Shown here piece after piece: positions 7,806 through 14,492 of a stretch of 16,174 nucleotides of DNA (positions are counted from its first letter, which is position 1; every line of letters starts with the position of its first letter). The translations under genes and the position numbers were made by a program. This DNA comes from CAYMTN01 sp964393335 (GTDB lineage: Bacteria; Chloroflexota; Anaerolineae; Aggregatilineales; Aggregatilineaceae), in assembly GCA_964393335.1 (NCBI GenBank), contig CAYMTN010000120.1, positions 1 to 16,174 on the forward strand, in the 5' to 3' direction. The notes under the pieces are model-generated. The model worked only from the letters and a program-made list of their open reading frames with translations, did no database searches and had not been told where the DNA came from.

Positions 7806-10330
7806 CGCGGCGTCCGGGAAAGTGTCTGGGCATGGGATGCCGTGTGGCTGCGTCCTACGATGCGTGCTTCGCCAAACGGTTTGACGATAAACTCCACGAT
7901 GCCATCTTCGTAATACCAGATCGGCGCGGCCTGCCCGTCCAGCATGACGCTTTCCGGCTCGCCGGAAATGCCCACTACCTCGACACGGATCCGTTGGTAG
8001 GGTGGCTGGTATTGGCCTGCCCGCCGCCACTCGATGGCGAACTGCCCGGACGGCAGGAATTTGCAGGTGAAATACGACCAGCGATATGCACCGTGCTGGT
8101 ACGCCAGGCCCTCACCGGCGTCTTCGTAGAATGTCGTGTCACCGCTTCCGGCATAGACGCGCAGGCGTGACTCTTCGAGTGGTTTTTCGCCCACGTACTG
8201 CATCAGCGGCCACATCGGCAGCACTTTTCCGGCGCGGACATAGATCGGCATGCGTTCCAACGGGGCAACAGCCGTGATTGTCTGAGCGCCGTCGATGAGC
8301 TTGCCGGTATCAAATTCATACCAGACTCCTTTGGGAAGGCGAACCTCGCGCCGCGTGGCACCCGGCTCTAGCACGGGAGCGACCAGGATCGAATCACCCA
8401 GCATAAACGCATCGTCCCGGTCCCGTAGATTGGAGTCAGCCGGATCGGCCATGAACAGCGGGCGCGCGATCGGCGTACCTTCCTGGGAACACTGGGCGAA
8501 CACGGAATAGATATAGGGCAGCAGTTGGTAGCGCAGTTCCAGGTAATGCCGGATGATTGTTTCGCAGCGGTCGCCATACCGCCAGGGTTCCTGCGGTGCC
8601 GTTCCGGCCATTGTATGCACGCGGAAGTAGGGCAGCATGCTGCCGAGCTGCATCCAGCGCGTGAACAGCTCGCCATCCGGTTCACCGGCGAATCCACCAA
8701 CGTCCGGCCCGGTGAAAGCCATGCCGGATAAGCCGGAATGCAGCACCATGCTGATGCTCAACCGCAGGTGTTCCCACGTGGCCGCGTTGTCGCCTGTCCA
8801 GGTCGATGTATACCGCTGCGCACCGGCATAGGCGGCGCGCGTCATCACAAAGGGACGCTTGTCAGGGCGTTCTTTCTGGATCGCTTCGCGGGTAGCGCGT
8901 GCCATCAACGTGCCGTAGACATTGTGCCCGCCCGCGACATGTGTTTGTCCGAGGCCATCCCAATCATGTTTGACCGTGTCGGCCAAAGTAGTACCGCGCT
9001 GCGCCGTGATCACGGTCGGTTCGTTCATGTCGTTCCACAGCCCCGCGAATCCTGCCTGGAGCAGAACCGGGATATGCCCGGCCCACCATGCCCGCCCGCG
9101 CGCGCTGGTGAAATCAGGAAAATGGCATGTGCCCGGCCATACCGGGCCGGCGACAGGTTTGTCGTTCGGATATTTCAGGAATACATCCTGGCGCAGCCCA
9201 TCCTCATAGATGGCGTATCCATCGTCCACCTTGATGCCGGGATCGATGATCGCCACGCTTTTGAACCCCTGTTCTTCCAGATCGGCCAGCAGGCCCGGCA
9301 GCAGCGGGAACTTGTCGCGGTCCCAGGTGAACGAGCGATAGCCATCCATGTAGTCGATGTCAAAATACAACACGTCGCACGGCAGGCGGCGCTGGCGGAA
9401 TTCTTCGGCCAGGCGGCGAAACACGCCTTCCGAATCGTAGCCCCAGCGTGATTGATGATAGCCGAGTGCCCACATGGGCGGCAGCGGCATGTGCCCGGTG
9501 AGCGCGGCATACAGCCTGAGCACGGCAGACACGTTCTGGTCTGCGATCAGGTAAAAACGCAGTTCGTCAGCTTCTGCGAAAAACGTCATTTCATTGGTCG
9601 TGTGAGCGCCCAGGTCCACATATCCGCGCGCCGGGTTATCCCACAAAATGCCGAACGCAAGTTCCGGCTGTGTGCCAACGTAAAACGGGATGCTGGTGTA
9701 GACCGGGTCATCACCGGTCTTGAAACCCGGCAGCGGGTCGGAGTTCCACAACGCCAGCCGCCTGCCGCGCAGATTCAACGGCATAGCACGCGCTCCCAGC
9801 CCGTAGCTGTGTTCTGTTGGCGGATATGCGCGGGTCCAGCGTACTTCCTGGCTGCGCCATGCCACCCCTCCATCCGCATCTTCGCAAAAAACGCGCCCTT
9901 GAGGTGTTTCAAACGACAGGCGGCAGCCATCTTTGCGAAGGCGGCAGACCAGGTGATCCGTTTGGGCTGTGAATACTTCCGGGCCATCCTGGACCAGCAC
10001 CGATGGTTGGGGCCAATCTATTTTGTCGACCGCATACGAAAAGGGTGGCTTAAAATCCGGATCGGGCCGCACGCGGACTCGTACAATCTCCGGCGCGACA
10101 AAGTACAGCTCCATGTAACCGTTTTCGGCGTGGATAACCATGCGCTGTGCCTGTTTTTCGACAGCAGTTACGCTGCCGAGCGTGCGAAACTTGCCTCGCG
10201 GCGGTTTTTGCCCGTAGCGGCGGTTCATCGCATTGAAGATCACCGTGTAGCGAGCCGCGCGTAGCGCGCCCTGAAATCCTATTCGCTGGGTGCCCTGGAA
10301 AAAGGTCTTGAGGGTCGTAAATGATGCCAT
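7802..10330 (-). CDS. GH31 family alpha-glycosidase, probably alpha-glucosidase (842 aa)
   Basis: The domain order is typical of GH31: an N-terminal beta domain to about 270, a TIM-barrel catalytic domain to about 620, then C-terminal beta domains. Diagnostic motifs are LWNDMNEP (431-438) with Asp434 as catalytic nucleophile, WTGDNAATW (511-519) with Asp514 as acid/base, GPDVGGF (541-547) and YFRVHT (568-573). The family hydrolyses terminal alpha-linked sugars with retention; substrates range over maltose, isomaltose, xylosides and sulfoquinovosides. The aromatic and charged pocket residues here do not let me choose, and alpha-glucosidase is the commonest. No signal peptide is seen, so it acts in the cytoplasm on imported or stored glycans. 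The start is ATG 10328-10330, with AGGA 9 bases before it. Its stop overlaps the convergent ATL stop (7802-7805). Confidence 0.93.
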   Translation of the reverse strand: MASFTTLKTFFQGTQRIGFQGALRAARYTVIFNAMNRRYGQKPPRGKFRTLGSVTAVEKQAQRMVIHAENGYMELYFVAPEIVRVRVRPDPDFKPPFSYAVDKIDWPQPSVLVQDGPEVFTAQTDHLVCRLRKDGCRLSFETPQGRVFCEDADGGVAWRSQEVRWTRAYPPTEHSYGLGARAMPLNLRGRRLALWNSDPLPGFKTGDDPVYTSIPFYVGTQPELAFGILWDNPARGYVDLGAHTTNEMTFFAEADELRFYLIADQNVSAVLRLYAALTGHMPLPPMWALGYHQSRWGYDSEGVFRRLAEEFRQRRLPCDVLYFDIDYMDGYRSFTWDRDKFPLLPGLLADLEEQGFKSVAIIDPGIKVDDGYAIYEDGLRQDVFLKYPNDKPVAGPVWPGTCHFPDFTSARGRAWWAGHIPVLLQAGFAGLWNDMNEPTVITAQRGTTLADTVKHDWDGLGQTHVAGGHNVYGTLMARATREAIQKERPDKRPFVMTRAAYAGAQRYTSTWTGDNAATWEHLRLSISMVLHSGLSGMAFTGPDVGGFAGEPDGELFTRWMQLGSMLPYFRVHTMAGTAPQEPWRYGDRCETIIRHYLELRYQLLPYIYSVFAQCSQEGTPIARPLFMADPADSNLRDRDDAFMLGDSILVAPVLEPGATRREVRLPKGVWYEFDTGKLIDGAQTITAVAPLERMPIYVRAGKVLPMWPLMQYVGEKPLEESRLRVYAGSGDTTFYEDAGEGLAYQHGAYRWSYFTCKFLPSGQFAIEWRRAGQYQPPYQRIRVEVVGISGEPESVMLDGQAAPIWYYEDGIVEFIVKPFGEARIVGRSHTASHAQTLSRTPR

Positions 10331-10426
10331 AAATGACGTCCTGCTGCGTACAGAATAGAACTAACCCGCCTCCCAATGATAACGTAGCGAGGCTGAACGG
10401 GGAAGAGGGTACCGTGTCAACGGGAG

Positions 10427-10459
10427 AAAAACAAAACACTCATCCTCGTGATGAGTGTT
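10427..10459 (-). terminator. Rho-independent terminator of tRNA-Lys
   Basis: Arms 10435-10444 and 10450-10459 pair perfectly (10 bp, AACACTCATC with its complement) around a 5-base loop. Read on the minus strand, the stem is followed by TTTTGTTTT. It begins a few bases after the encoded CCA of the tRNA and separates the tRNA transcript from the glycosidase gene. Confidence 0.9.
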
Positions 10460-10462
10460 GGT

Positions 10463-10539
10463 TGGTGACCCCGAGAGGACTCGAACCTCTAACCAATTGA
10501 TTAAGAGTCAACTGCTCTGCCAAATTGAGCTACGGGGCC
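10463..10539 (-). tRNA. tRNA-Lys (anticodon CUU), CCA encoded
   Basis: The mature tRNA is 74 bases (10466-10539) plus an encoded CCA (10463-10465). Read on the minus strand it folds into a full cloverleaf. The acceptor stem GGCCCCG pairs with CGGGGTC (one G-U). The D stem is GCTC/GAGC. The anticodon stem GTTGA/TCAAT encloses loop CTCTTAA with anticodon CTT, reading AAG. The variable loop has 5 bases, and the T stem AGAGG/CCTCT encloses TTCGAGT. The discriminator base is A, as expected for lysine. It has its own promoter and terminator and appears to be transcribed alone. Confidence 0.97.
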
Positions 10540-10549
10540 AAGCGGTTGA

Positions 10550-10578
10550 AATGTACCACATCTTCCCCGTGTGGTCAA
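10550..10578 (-). promoter_or_regulatory. Promoter of tRNA-Lys (TTGACC-17-TACATT)
   Basis: On the minus strand a -35 box TTGACC (10573-10578) and a -10 box TACATT (10550-10555) are separated by exactly 17 bases. Transcription would begin about 4-7 bases before the tRNA 5' end. The -35 box abuts repeat copy A (10579-10645). Confidence 0.8.
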
Positions 10579-10645
10579 CGGTGGTTTTGCCTGCGTCGGC
10601 CCTGTTTTTGCAGCCAGATAGAGCCGGATATTGCACAGTCAGTGG
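10579..10645. repeat. Imperfect direct repeat, copy A (67 bp)
   Basis: Copy A aligns to copy B (10967-11034) at 53 of 67 positions with one single-base gap. Eleven of the fourteen mismatches are transitions. It starts directly beside the tRNA-Lys -35 box and ends 42 bases after the stop of the small gene. Inside it CCAGATA (10614-10620) and CCGGATA (10624-10630) sit exactly 10 bp apart, a layout that suits tandem protein-binding sites on one DNA face. Function is unknown. Confidence 0.75.
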
Positions 10646-10687
10646 CCCACATTTCCGCGATGGACTGCCGATTATTCCCATAAGCCC

Positions 10688-10882
10688 CTACTTGAGTCGG
10701 ACTTCGGTGATTTCCACCGCGCTGGGAAAATCGACGTGCCCGGCCTTATACAATTCACTGATCACCCTGTCTTTGGCCTGCTGCTCATTTTCGGCTATGA
10801 CGGTGCTTTCTCCACTGTCCCGGTAGCCGCCCCGTGTCGCACGGATGCGCCAGGATACCAGATACTCATGTTCAGTTGCCAT
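10688..10882 (-). CDS. Small protein of unknown function (64 aa)
   Basis: I do not recognise this gene. Support for it being real comes from a perfect AGGAGG ribosome site 8 bases before its ATG (10880-10882) and a clean start. The protein is acidic to neutral, with a strand-like EYLVSWRIRAT (6-16), another strand STVIAENE (26-33), a helix QQAKDRVISELYKAG (34-48) and a final strand AVEITEVRL (55-63), so a small beta-beta-alpha-beta fold is plausible. There are no cysteines, no signal peptide and no membrane segment. It stands alone between the peptidase gene and tRNA-Lys and is flanked by both copies of a 67-68 bp repeat. No function is proposed. Confidence 0.65.
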   Translation of the reverse strand: MATEHEYLVSWRIRATRGGYRDSGESTVIAENEQQAKDRVISELYKAGHVDFPSAVEITEVRLK

Positions 10883-10927
10883 TAGCTTCGCCTCCTGTAT
10901 TCGTTATACTGCTGGTCGGTATTCACC

Positions 10928-10955
10928 AGAGTACAGCGCATCCGGTCCTGGTGAA
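10928..10955 (-). promoter_or_regulatory. Candidate promoter for the 64-aa gene
   Basis: On the minus strand TTCACC (10950-10955) and TACTCT (10928-10933) are 16 bases apart, 11 bases beyond repeat copy B. This echoes the tRNA-Lys promoter, which abuts copy A. A separate TATAAC at 10903-10908 lies close before the ribosome site and is an alternative -10 box, but it lacks a good -35. A third possibility is CTGACG-17-TATACA running into copy B. The exact promoter is uncertain. Confidence 0.35.
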
Positions 10956-10966
10956 CTATCATCACA

Positions 10967-11034
10967 CGGTGGTTTCTGTCTGCGCCGTTCCTGTTTTCGC
11001 CGCCGGACAGCACCGGACATTGTATAGTCAGCGG
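10967..11034. repeat. Imperfect direct repeat, copy B (68 bp)
   Basis: This is the partner of copy A, in the same orientation 388 bp away. It begins 11 bases beyond the stop of the P1 peptidase gene on the minus strand and lies upstream of the promoter candidate for the 64-aa gene. It contains CCGGACA twice (11003-11009 and 11013-11019) with the same 10-bp period as in copy A. The two sites have changed together (GATA in A, GACA in B). Confidence 0.75.
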
Positions 11035-11045
11035 TTTCTACGTCG

Positions 11046-12017
11046 TCAGGCGGGCCGCATCGAATCACCCGTTGGCAGTCCGGCCAATGGCGTGGCCTGT
11101 TGTACGGCCCGCCGGATGGCCTGCGCGGTGACTTCCGCCGCAAATGCGCCAACAACGCTCACGTTGGCGCGGCCTGCGGTGCCGGTTGCCAGCGCGAAGA
11201 TCGTGTCACCATCCAGCATGGTATGCGCCGGGCGCACGGCGTGGGCCAGGCCATCCTGTGCCATCTGTGCGACCTTGTTGGCCTCTTCTTTCGTCAACTG
11301 GGCGTTCGTGGCGACCACACCGATCACCGTGTTATTGCGGTGAGGAATATCGACGCGGGCCAACGCAGGCAAAATGTGTAGTGCCCCGGCGAACGAGTCG
11401 CCGTCCGGCGGCTGGCGTGTCCCGGCGAGGATAACGCCGCGTTCGTCGATCACGTCGCCGATGGCGTTGACGGCAATCAGTGCGCCGACCAACAGCCCAT
11501 CGCCGAGATCGATCACGGCGCTGCCGATCCCGGATTTGCACGCGAAATCAGGCCCCATGAGTCGCCCGACCTGCGCACCCGCGCCCGCACCGACACAGCC
11601 CTCGACCACAGGATTGGCAGATGCCGACGTGCAGGCCGCGTAACCCATCGCAGAATCTGGCCGGATGGCCGGATCGCCGAGGTCCAGGTCGAAAAGGATC
11701 GCCGCCGGGACAATCGGCACGACTCCGATACCCACATCATGCCCGATGCCGTGTTCCTCCAGGAAGCGCATGACACCGCTGGCCGCATCCAGCCCGTAGG
11801 CGCTGCCCCCGGCCAGCAGGATCGCGTTCACGAACTCGACCCGGTGCAGCGGACGCAACAAATCCGTCTCGCGGGTGCCGGGTGCACCGCCACGCTGATC
11901 GACGCCCCCGACAGTTTCTGGGGGGCACAGGATGACTGTGCAACCGGTGGGGCCGCCCAGGTTGTGGGCGTGACCGACACGAATGCCTGCAATAGCGGTC
12001 AGCGTTTGATTATTCAT
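11046..12017 (-). CDS. P1-family (DmpA-like) aminopeptidase/esterase (323 aa)
   Basis: This belongs to peptidase family P1, the DmpA/L-aminopeptidase D-esterase group, which carry an N-terminal nucleophile exposed by self-cleavage. Typical features are the start ITAIAGIRVGH-like segment (residues 7-16, here LTAIAGIRVGH), GGPTGCTV (21-28), RGGAPGTRETDLL (42-54), LLAGGSAYGLDAA (67-79) and a second-half motif NNTVIGVVATNA (228-239). By analogy with the cleavage site in DmpA, Thr230 is the likely nucleophile, with cleavage after Asn229. Substrates vary (small N-terminal residues, D-amino acid amides, beta-peptides) and cannot be read here. No signal peptide is seen, so it is probably cytoplasmic. 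The start is ATG 12015-12017, with GGGAG 8 bases before it. The gene stands alone between a shared promoter region and repeat copy B. Confidence 0.9.
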   Translation of the reverse strand: MNNQTLTAIAGIRVGHAHNLGGPTGCTVILCPPETVGGVDQRGGAPGTRETDLLRPLHRVEFVNAILLAGGSAYGLDAASGVMRFLEEHGIGHDVGIGVVPIVPAAILFDLDLGDPAIRPDSAMGYAACTSASANPVVEGCVGAGAGAQVGRLMGPDFACKSGIGSAVIDLGDGLLVGALIAVNAIGDVIDERGVILAGTRQPPDGDSFAGALHILPALARVDIPHRNNTVIGVVATNAQLTKEEANKVAQMAQDGLAHAVRPAHTMLDGDTIFALATGTAGRANVSVVGAFAAEVTAQAIRRAVQQATPLAGLPTGDSMRPA

Positions 12018-12364
12018 GGCCGGTGCTCCCTTACTTTTCCCACATTAATCAACATATCCTACATTATCGCACACGTTTTCGCACAGTATGCCTTTGTCCT
12101 TCTATAATGTTCCACAAACCATTGGGCGTTGATCCACAAACGGGGGAGCGACTGTTATCGGTCATTGGCACCGTGATTCACGGATGACATCACACCGTCT
12201 GATCTTGCCTGAACGCGACAAACGGACACAGCAGTTTTTCAGGCGCTGCCTGGTCGGATGATGAGGTATCCCGTCAACGATGCGGGCGCGCCATTCGCGG
12301 GTGGTAGCCTCAGCCGGTGGCAGGCACGGGCCGGGGTCACGGCTGGATGATGGATTGGACAATT
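12018..12364. other. Divergent intergenic region between the peptidase gene and coaX
   Basis: This is the largest gene-free stretch (347 bp). The part nearest the peptidase gene (12040-12110) is AT-rich against the local background and holds GATAAT on the minus strand (12063-12068) and TATAAT on the plus strand (12103-12108). Two copies of TCCACAAAC lie at 12111-12119 and 12133-12141, 22 bp apart. A short hairpin CAGGC-GCT-GCCTG sits at 12240-12252. Neither strand has a credible small gene: the one open frame (12162-12362, minus) needs a TTG start and has no ribosome site. Confidence 0.6.
12103..12108 (+). promoter_or_regulatory. Candidate -10 box (TATAAT) for coaX
   Basis: A perfect TATAAT in an AT-rich patch, with a weak CGCACA 17 bases upstream (12080-12085) as -35. 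If used, coaX would have a leader of about 250 bases. Confidence 0.4.
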
Positions 12365-13144
12365 ATGAACGATTCTCGCTTATTGGCTATCGATATTGGC
12401 AATACCAACATTGTGTTTGGCATACACAACGGCAGCCGCTGGACGCATACCTGGCGTGTGCAAACCGTACGCGAGCGGATGCCGGACGAATATGCCGTGA
12501 TGTTTCGTCACTTCCTCAGCGAAGCCGGGCTTGAACTGCGGCAGTTTGGACAGACTGTCATAAGCAGCGTGGTGCCGCAGTTGACCGCGGGATTGTGCGA
12601 GATGGTCGCGCAGCAGTCTGGCTTCCGACCTGTGGTGATCAACGCGCGTATCAACACCGGGATCACGATCAAAACGGATGATCCCGACCGCGTGGGCAGT
12701 GACCTGATCGCAGATGCGGTCGCTGCGTATGCTCGTTTCCGGTCGAACTGCATCGTGGTCGATTTTGGCACGGCGACGACGTTTACGGCGGTGGCCGAAC
12801 CGGGTGAAATGTTGGGCGTAGCCATTGCCGCCGGACTAAACACCGTCACTAATGCACTGGTCGAGCGTACGGCGCAGCTCCCGCAGATCGAACTGATGCC
12901 GCCGCCGTTCGTCATCGGGCGTAATACGATTCACGCAATGCAGGCCGGGCTGGTAGTGGGCCATATTGCGATGGTCGAAGGGTTGGTCAGCCGCATCAAA
13001 AAGGAACTGGGCGGCGGGCAGGTGATCGCGACCGGCGGCCTTTCGACGGTGCTGGCTCCTCATACGGATTGTTTCGACGCGGTTGATCCCTGGCTGACGC
13101 TGGATGGGCTGCGCCTGATTGCGGCGCTCAATCCGCCCGCGTAA
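12365..13144 (+). CDS. coaX: Type III pantothenate kinase (259 aa)
   Basis: This phosphorylates pantothenate with ATP, the first step of coenzyme A synthesis, in the cytoplasm. It has the ASKHA-fold motifs of the CoaX group: LLAIDIGNTN (6-15, phosphate-binding with Asp10), RVGSDLIADAVAAY (109-122, with Asp113), IVVDFGTATTFTAV (130-143, second phosphate site), a GVAIAAGL segment where most members have GGxIxPG, IGRNTIHAMQAGLV (184-197) and IATGGLSTVLA. Its length suits the family. ATG 12365 is chosen because it puts the first motif at the usual distance from the N-terminus. ATGs at 12347 and 12350 and a GTG at 12317 are in frame but add a tail not typical of CoaX. No strong ribosome site is seen for any of them. 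It ends two bases from the stop of coaBC. Confidence 0.93.
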   Translation: MNDSRLLAIDIGNTNIVFGIHNGSRWTHTWRVQTVRERMPDEYAVMFRHFLSEAGLELRQFGQTVISSVVPQLTAGLCEMVAQQSGFRPVVINARINTGITIKTDDPDRVGSDLIADAVAAYARFRSNCIVVDFGTATTFTAVAEPGEMLGVAIAAGLNTVTNALVERTAQLPQIELMPPPFVIGRNTIHAMQAGLVVGHIAMVEGLVSRIKKELGGGQVIATGGLSTVLAPHTDCFDAVDPWLTLDGLRLIAALNPPA

Positions 13145-13146
13145 CC

Positions 13147-14397
13147 CTACGGCGTGTCTTGCAGCAGCCGCGCAACCCAGCCGATCACAACTTCGCTGAC
13201 TCGCGATTTGCTGGCTAATTCCAGCGGGCGCGGATTACCGTCGGCGTCGATCAGCGTAACGCGGTTGGTGTCCGCGTCGAAGCCCGCATCGACAGCCGTG
13301 ATGTCGTTGGCGACGATCAGGTCAAGGCCCTTCTGTTTGAGCTTGGATCGCGCATGGCGCAGCATATATTCGCTTTCGGCGGCGAAGCCTACGACGATAC
13401 GTGGCCAACCGCTTTTGGCGCGTTGTTCTTTCACCACCAGCAGAATATCCGGATTACGCGCCAGGGATAGGGTAGGGGTGTCGTCGGAGTGCTCGAGTTT
13501 TTTGATTTTCTGTGCGGCGATCTCTGCGGGGCGAAAATCGGCGACGGCTGCCGCCATGATCAACACGTCGGTTTTTTCCAGGTGCGCCTGTACGGCATCG
13601 AGCATTTGCTCAGCGGTTTCGACCTGCACCGGGGCTGCGCCGACCGGTGCGGGTAAATTGCGGGCCGAACTGATCAGCGTGACCGCTGCCCCGGCGTCGA
13701 GTGCGGCCTGCGCCAGGGCGTAGCCCTGCTTGCCACTCGACCGGTTGCTGATGAAACGTACCGGGTCAATTGGTTCGCGCGTGCCGCCTGCCGTGACAAT
13801 CACGCGCCGTCCTGCTAACATGCCATCGCGTCCAAGCGCCTGGCGGATGTGCCCGATCAGGGTTGGTGTATCAGGCAGGCGGCCTCGCCCTTCCAACCCG
13901 GAGGCGAAACGTCCCGTGTCCGGCTCGATGATGGTGACACCGCGTGTTTGCAGGGTGTGCAAATTCGCCTGAGTCGCCGGGTGCTGGTACATGCCGCCGT
14001 CCATTGCCGGAGCGATCAGCGTTGGACAGCGCACCGCCAACGCCGTGACCGACAGCAGGTCACCGGCCAGGCCAGCCGCAAGTTTGGCGATGGTATTTGC
14101 CGTGATAGGCGCAATCACCAACAAGTCAGCGCCTTCGCCAAGCCCCACATGCGCGATATGGGTGGGTAACGCGCCGCTGCCGTCGGCCTGCCACATGGTT
14201 GTATACACGGGGCGACCCGTCACCGACTGGAACGTCAGCGGGGTTACGAACTGGCGCGCCGCTTCGGTCATGATCACGTCAACCAGCGCGCCCGCCTGGG
14301 TCAGCTTGCTGGCAAGGTCCACCGCTTTATACGCGGCGATGCTGCCGGTGACGCCCAGGATGATGCGCTTGCCTGCCAGAAGTGTAATGGTCTGCAT
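13147..14397 (-). CDS. coaBC: Bifunctional phosphopantothenoylcysteine decarboxylase / phosphopantothenate-cysteine ligase (416 aa)
   Basis: This carries out steps two and three of CoA synthesis. The N-terminal CoaC flavoprotein domain (1-190) has GVTGSIAAYKA (15-25), a THIAHV histidine segment and the FMN-site stretch IAPITANTIAKLA. The C-terminal CoaB ligase domain (from 195) has TAGGTREPIDPVRFISNRSS, AAAVADFRP, KIKK and GFAAES, followed by DLIVANDI and DTNRVTLID, all canonical. In CoaC several motif residues differ from the textbook form: PITANT for PASANS, PAMDGGMY (130-137) for PxMNxxMW, and FASGLEGRGRL where ACG with a catalytic cysteine is usual. I chose ATG 14395-14397 (MQTITLLAGK), preceded by AAGGG at 8 bases. 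An ATG at 14413-14415 is in frame but has only a weak ribosome site. Confidence 0.93.
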   Translation of the reverse strand: MQTITLLAGKRIILGVTGSIAAYKAVDLASKLTQAGALVDVIMTEAARQFVTPLTFQSVTGRPVYTTMWQADGSGALPTHIAHVGLGEGADLLVIAPITANTIAKLAAGLAGDLLSVTALAVRCPTLIAPAMDGGMYQHPATQANLHTLQTRGVTIIEPDTGRFASGLEGRGRLPDTPTLIGHIRQALGRDGMLAGRRVIVTAGGTREPIDPVRFISNRSSGKQGYALAQAALDAGAAVTLISSARNLPAPVGAAPVQVETAEQMLDAVQAHLEKTDVLIMAAAVADFRPAEIAAQKIKKLEHSDDTPTLSLARNPDILLVVKEQRAKSGWPRIVVGFAAESEYMLRHARSKLKQKGLDLIVANDITAVDAGFDADTNRVTLIDADGNPRPLELASKSRVSEVVIGWVARLLQDTP

Positions 14398-14427
14398 GAC
14401 GGTATCCCTTCTCATGAGATTGACCTG

Positions 14428-14462
14428 AAAACAGGTCCCCGATACAGCCGGGAACCTGTTTT
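14428..14462 (-). terminator. Hairpin terminator after etfA
   Basis: Arms 14428-14441 and 14449-14462 are 14 bases each with a single non-Watson-Crick position (a G-U wobble in the minus-strand RNA) and a 7-base loop. The distal arm ends in TTTT on the minus strand. It lies 30 bases past the etfA stop and 30 bases before the coaBC start, so it separates etfBA from coaBC. CAGGTC at 14422-14427 (as read on the minus strand) could also pair with the distal arm. Confidence 0.8.
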
Positions 14463-14492
14463 GGATTCCATGAATGCGCGTACCGGGTTGCG

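Noticed and set aside
8738..9451. 237-codon plus-strand frame within the GH31 gene, and a 270-codon one at 9452-10264
   Set aside because: Shadows of an intact GH31 gene with catalytic motifs; no recognisable domains or ribosome sites.
10415..10420. Minus-strand TTGACA as -35 of the glycosidase gene
   Set aside because: The hexamer 17 bases on is TTCAGC, not a credible -10, so no promoter is called.
10579..11034. Repeat pair as att sites of an element integrated at tRNA-Lys, or integron attC sites
   Set aside because: The repeat lies on the promoter side of the tRNA and does not include its 3' end; no integrase is present, and no attC core sites (RYYYAAC/GTTRRRY) frame the copies.
12240..12252. 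CAGGC-GCT-GCCTG hairpin as a terminator
   Set aside because: The T-run precedes it on the plus strand and becomes an A-run after it on the minus strand, so neither orientation fits.
12162..12362. 66-codon minus-strand frame in the coaX upstream region
   Set aside because: TTG start, no ribosome site, no recognisable sequence.
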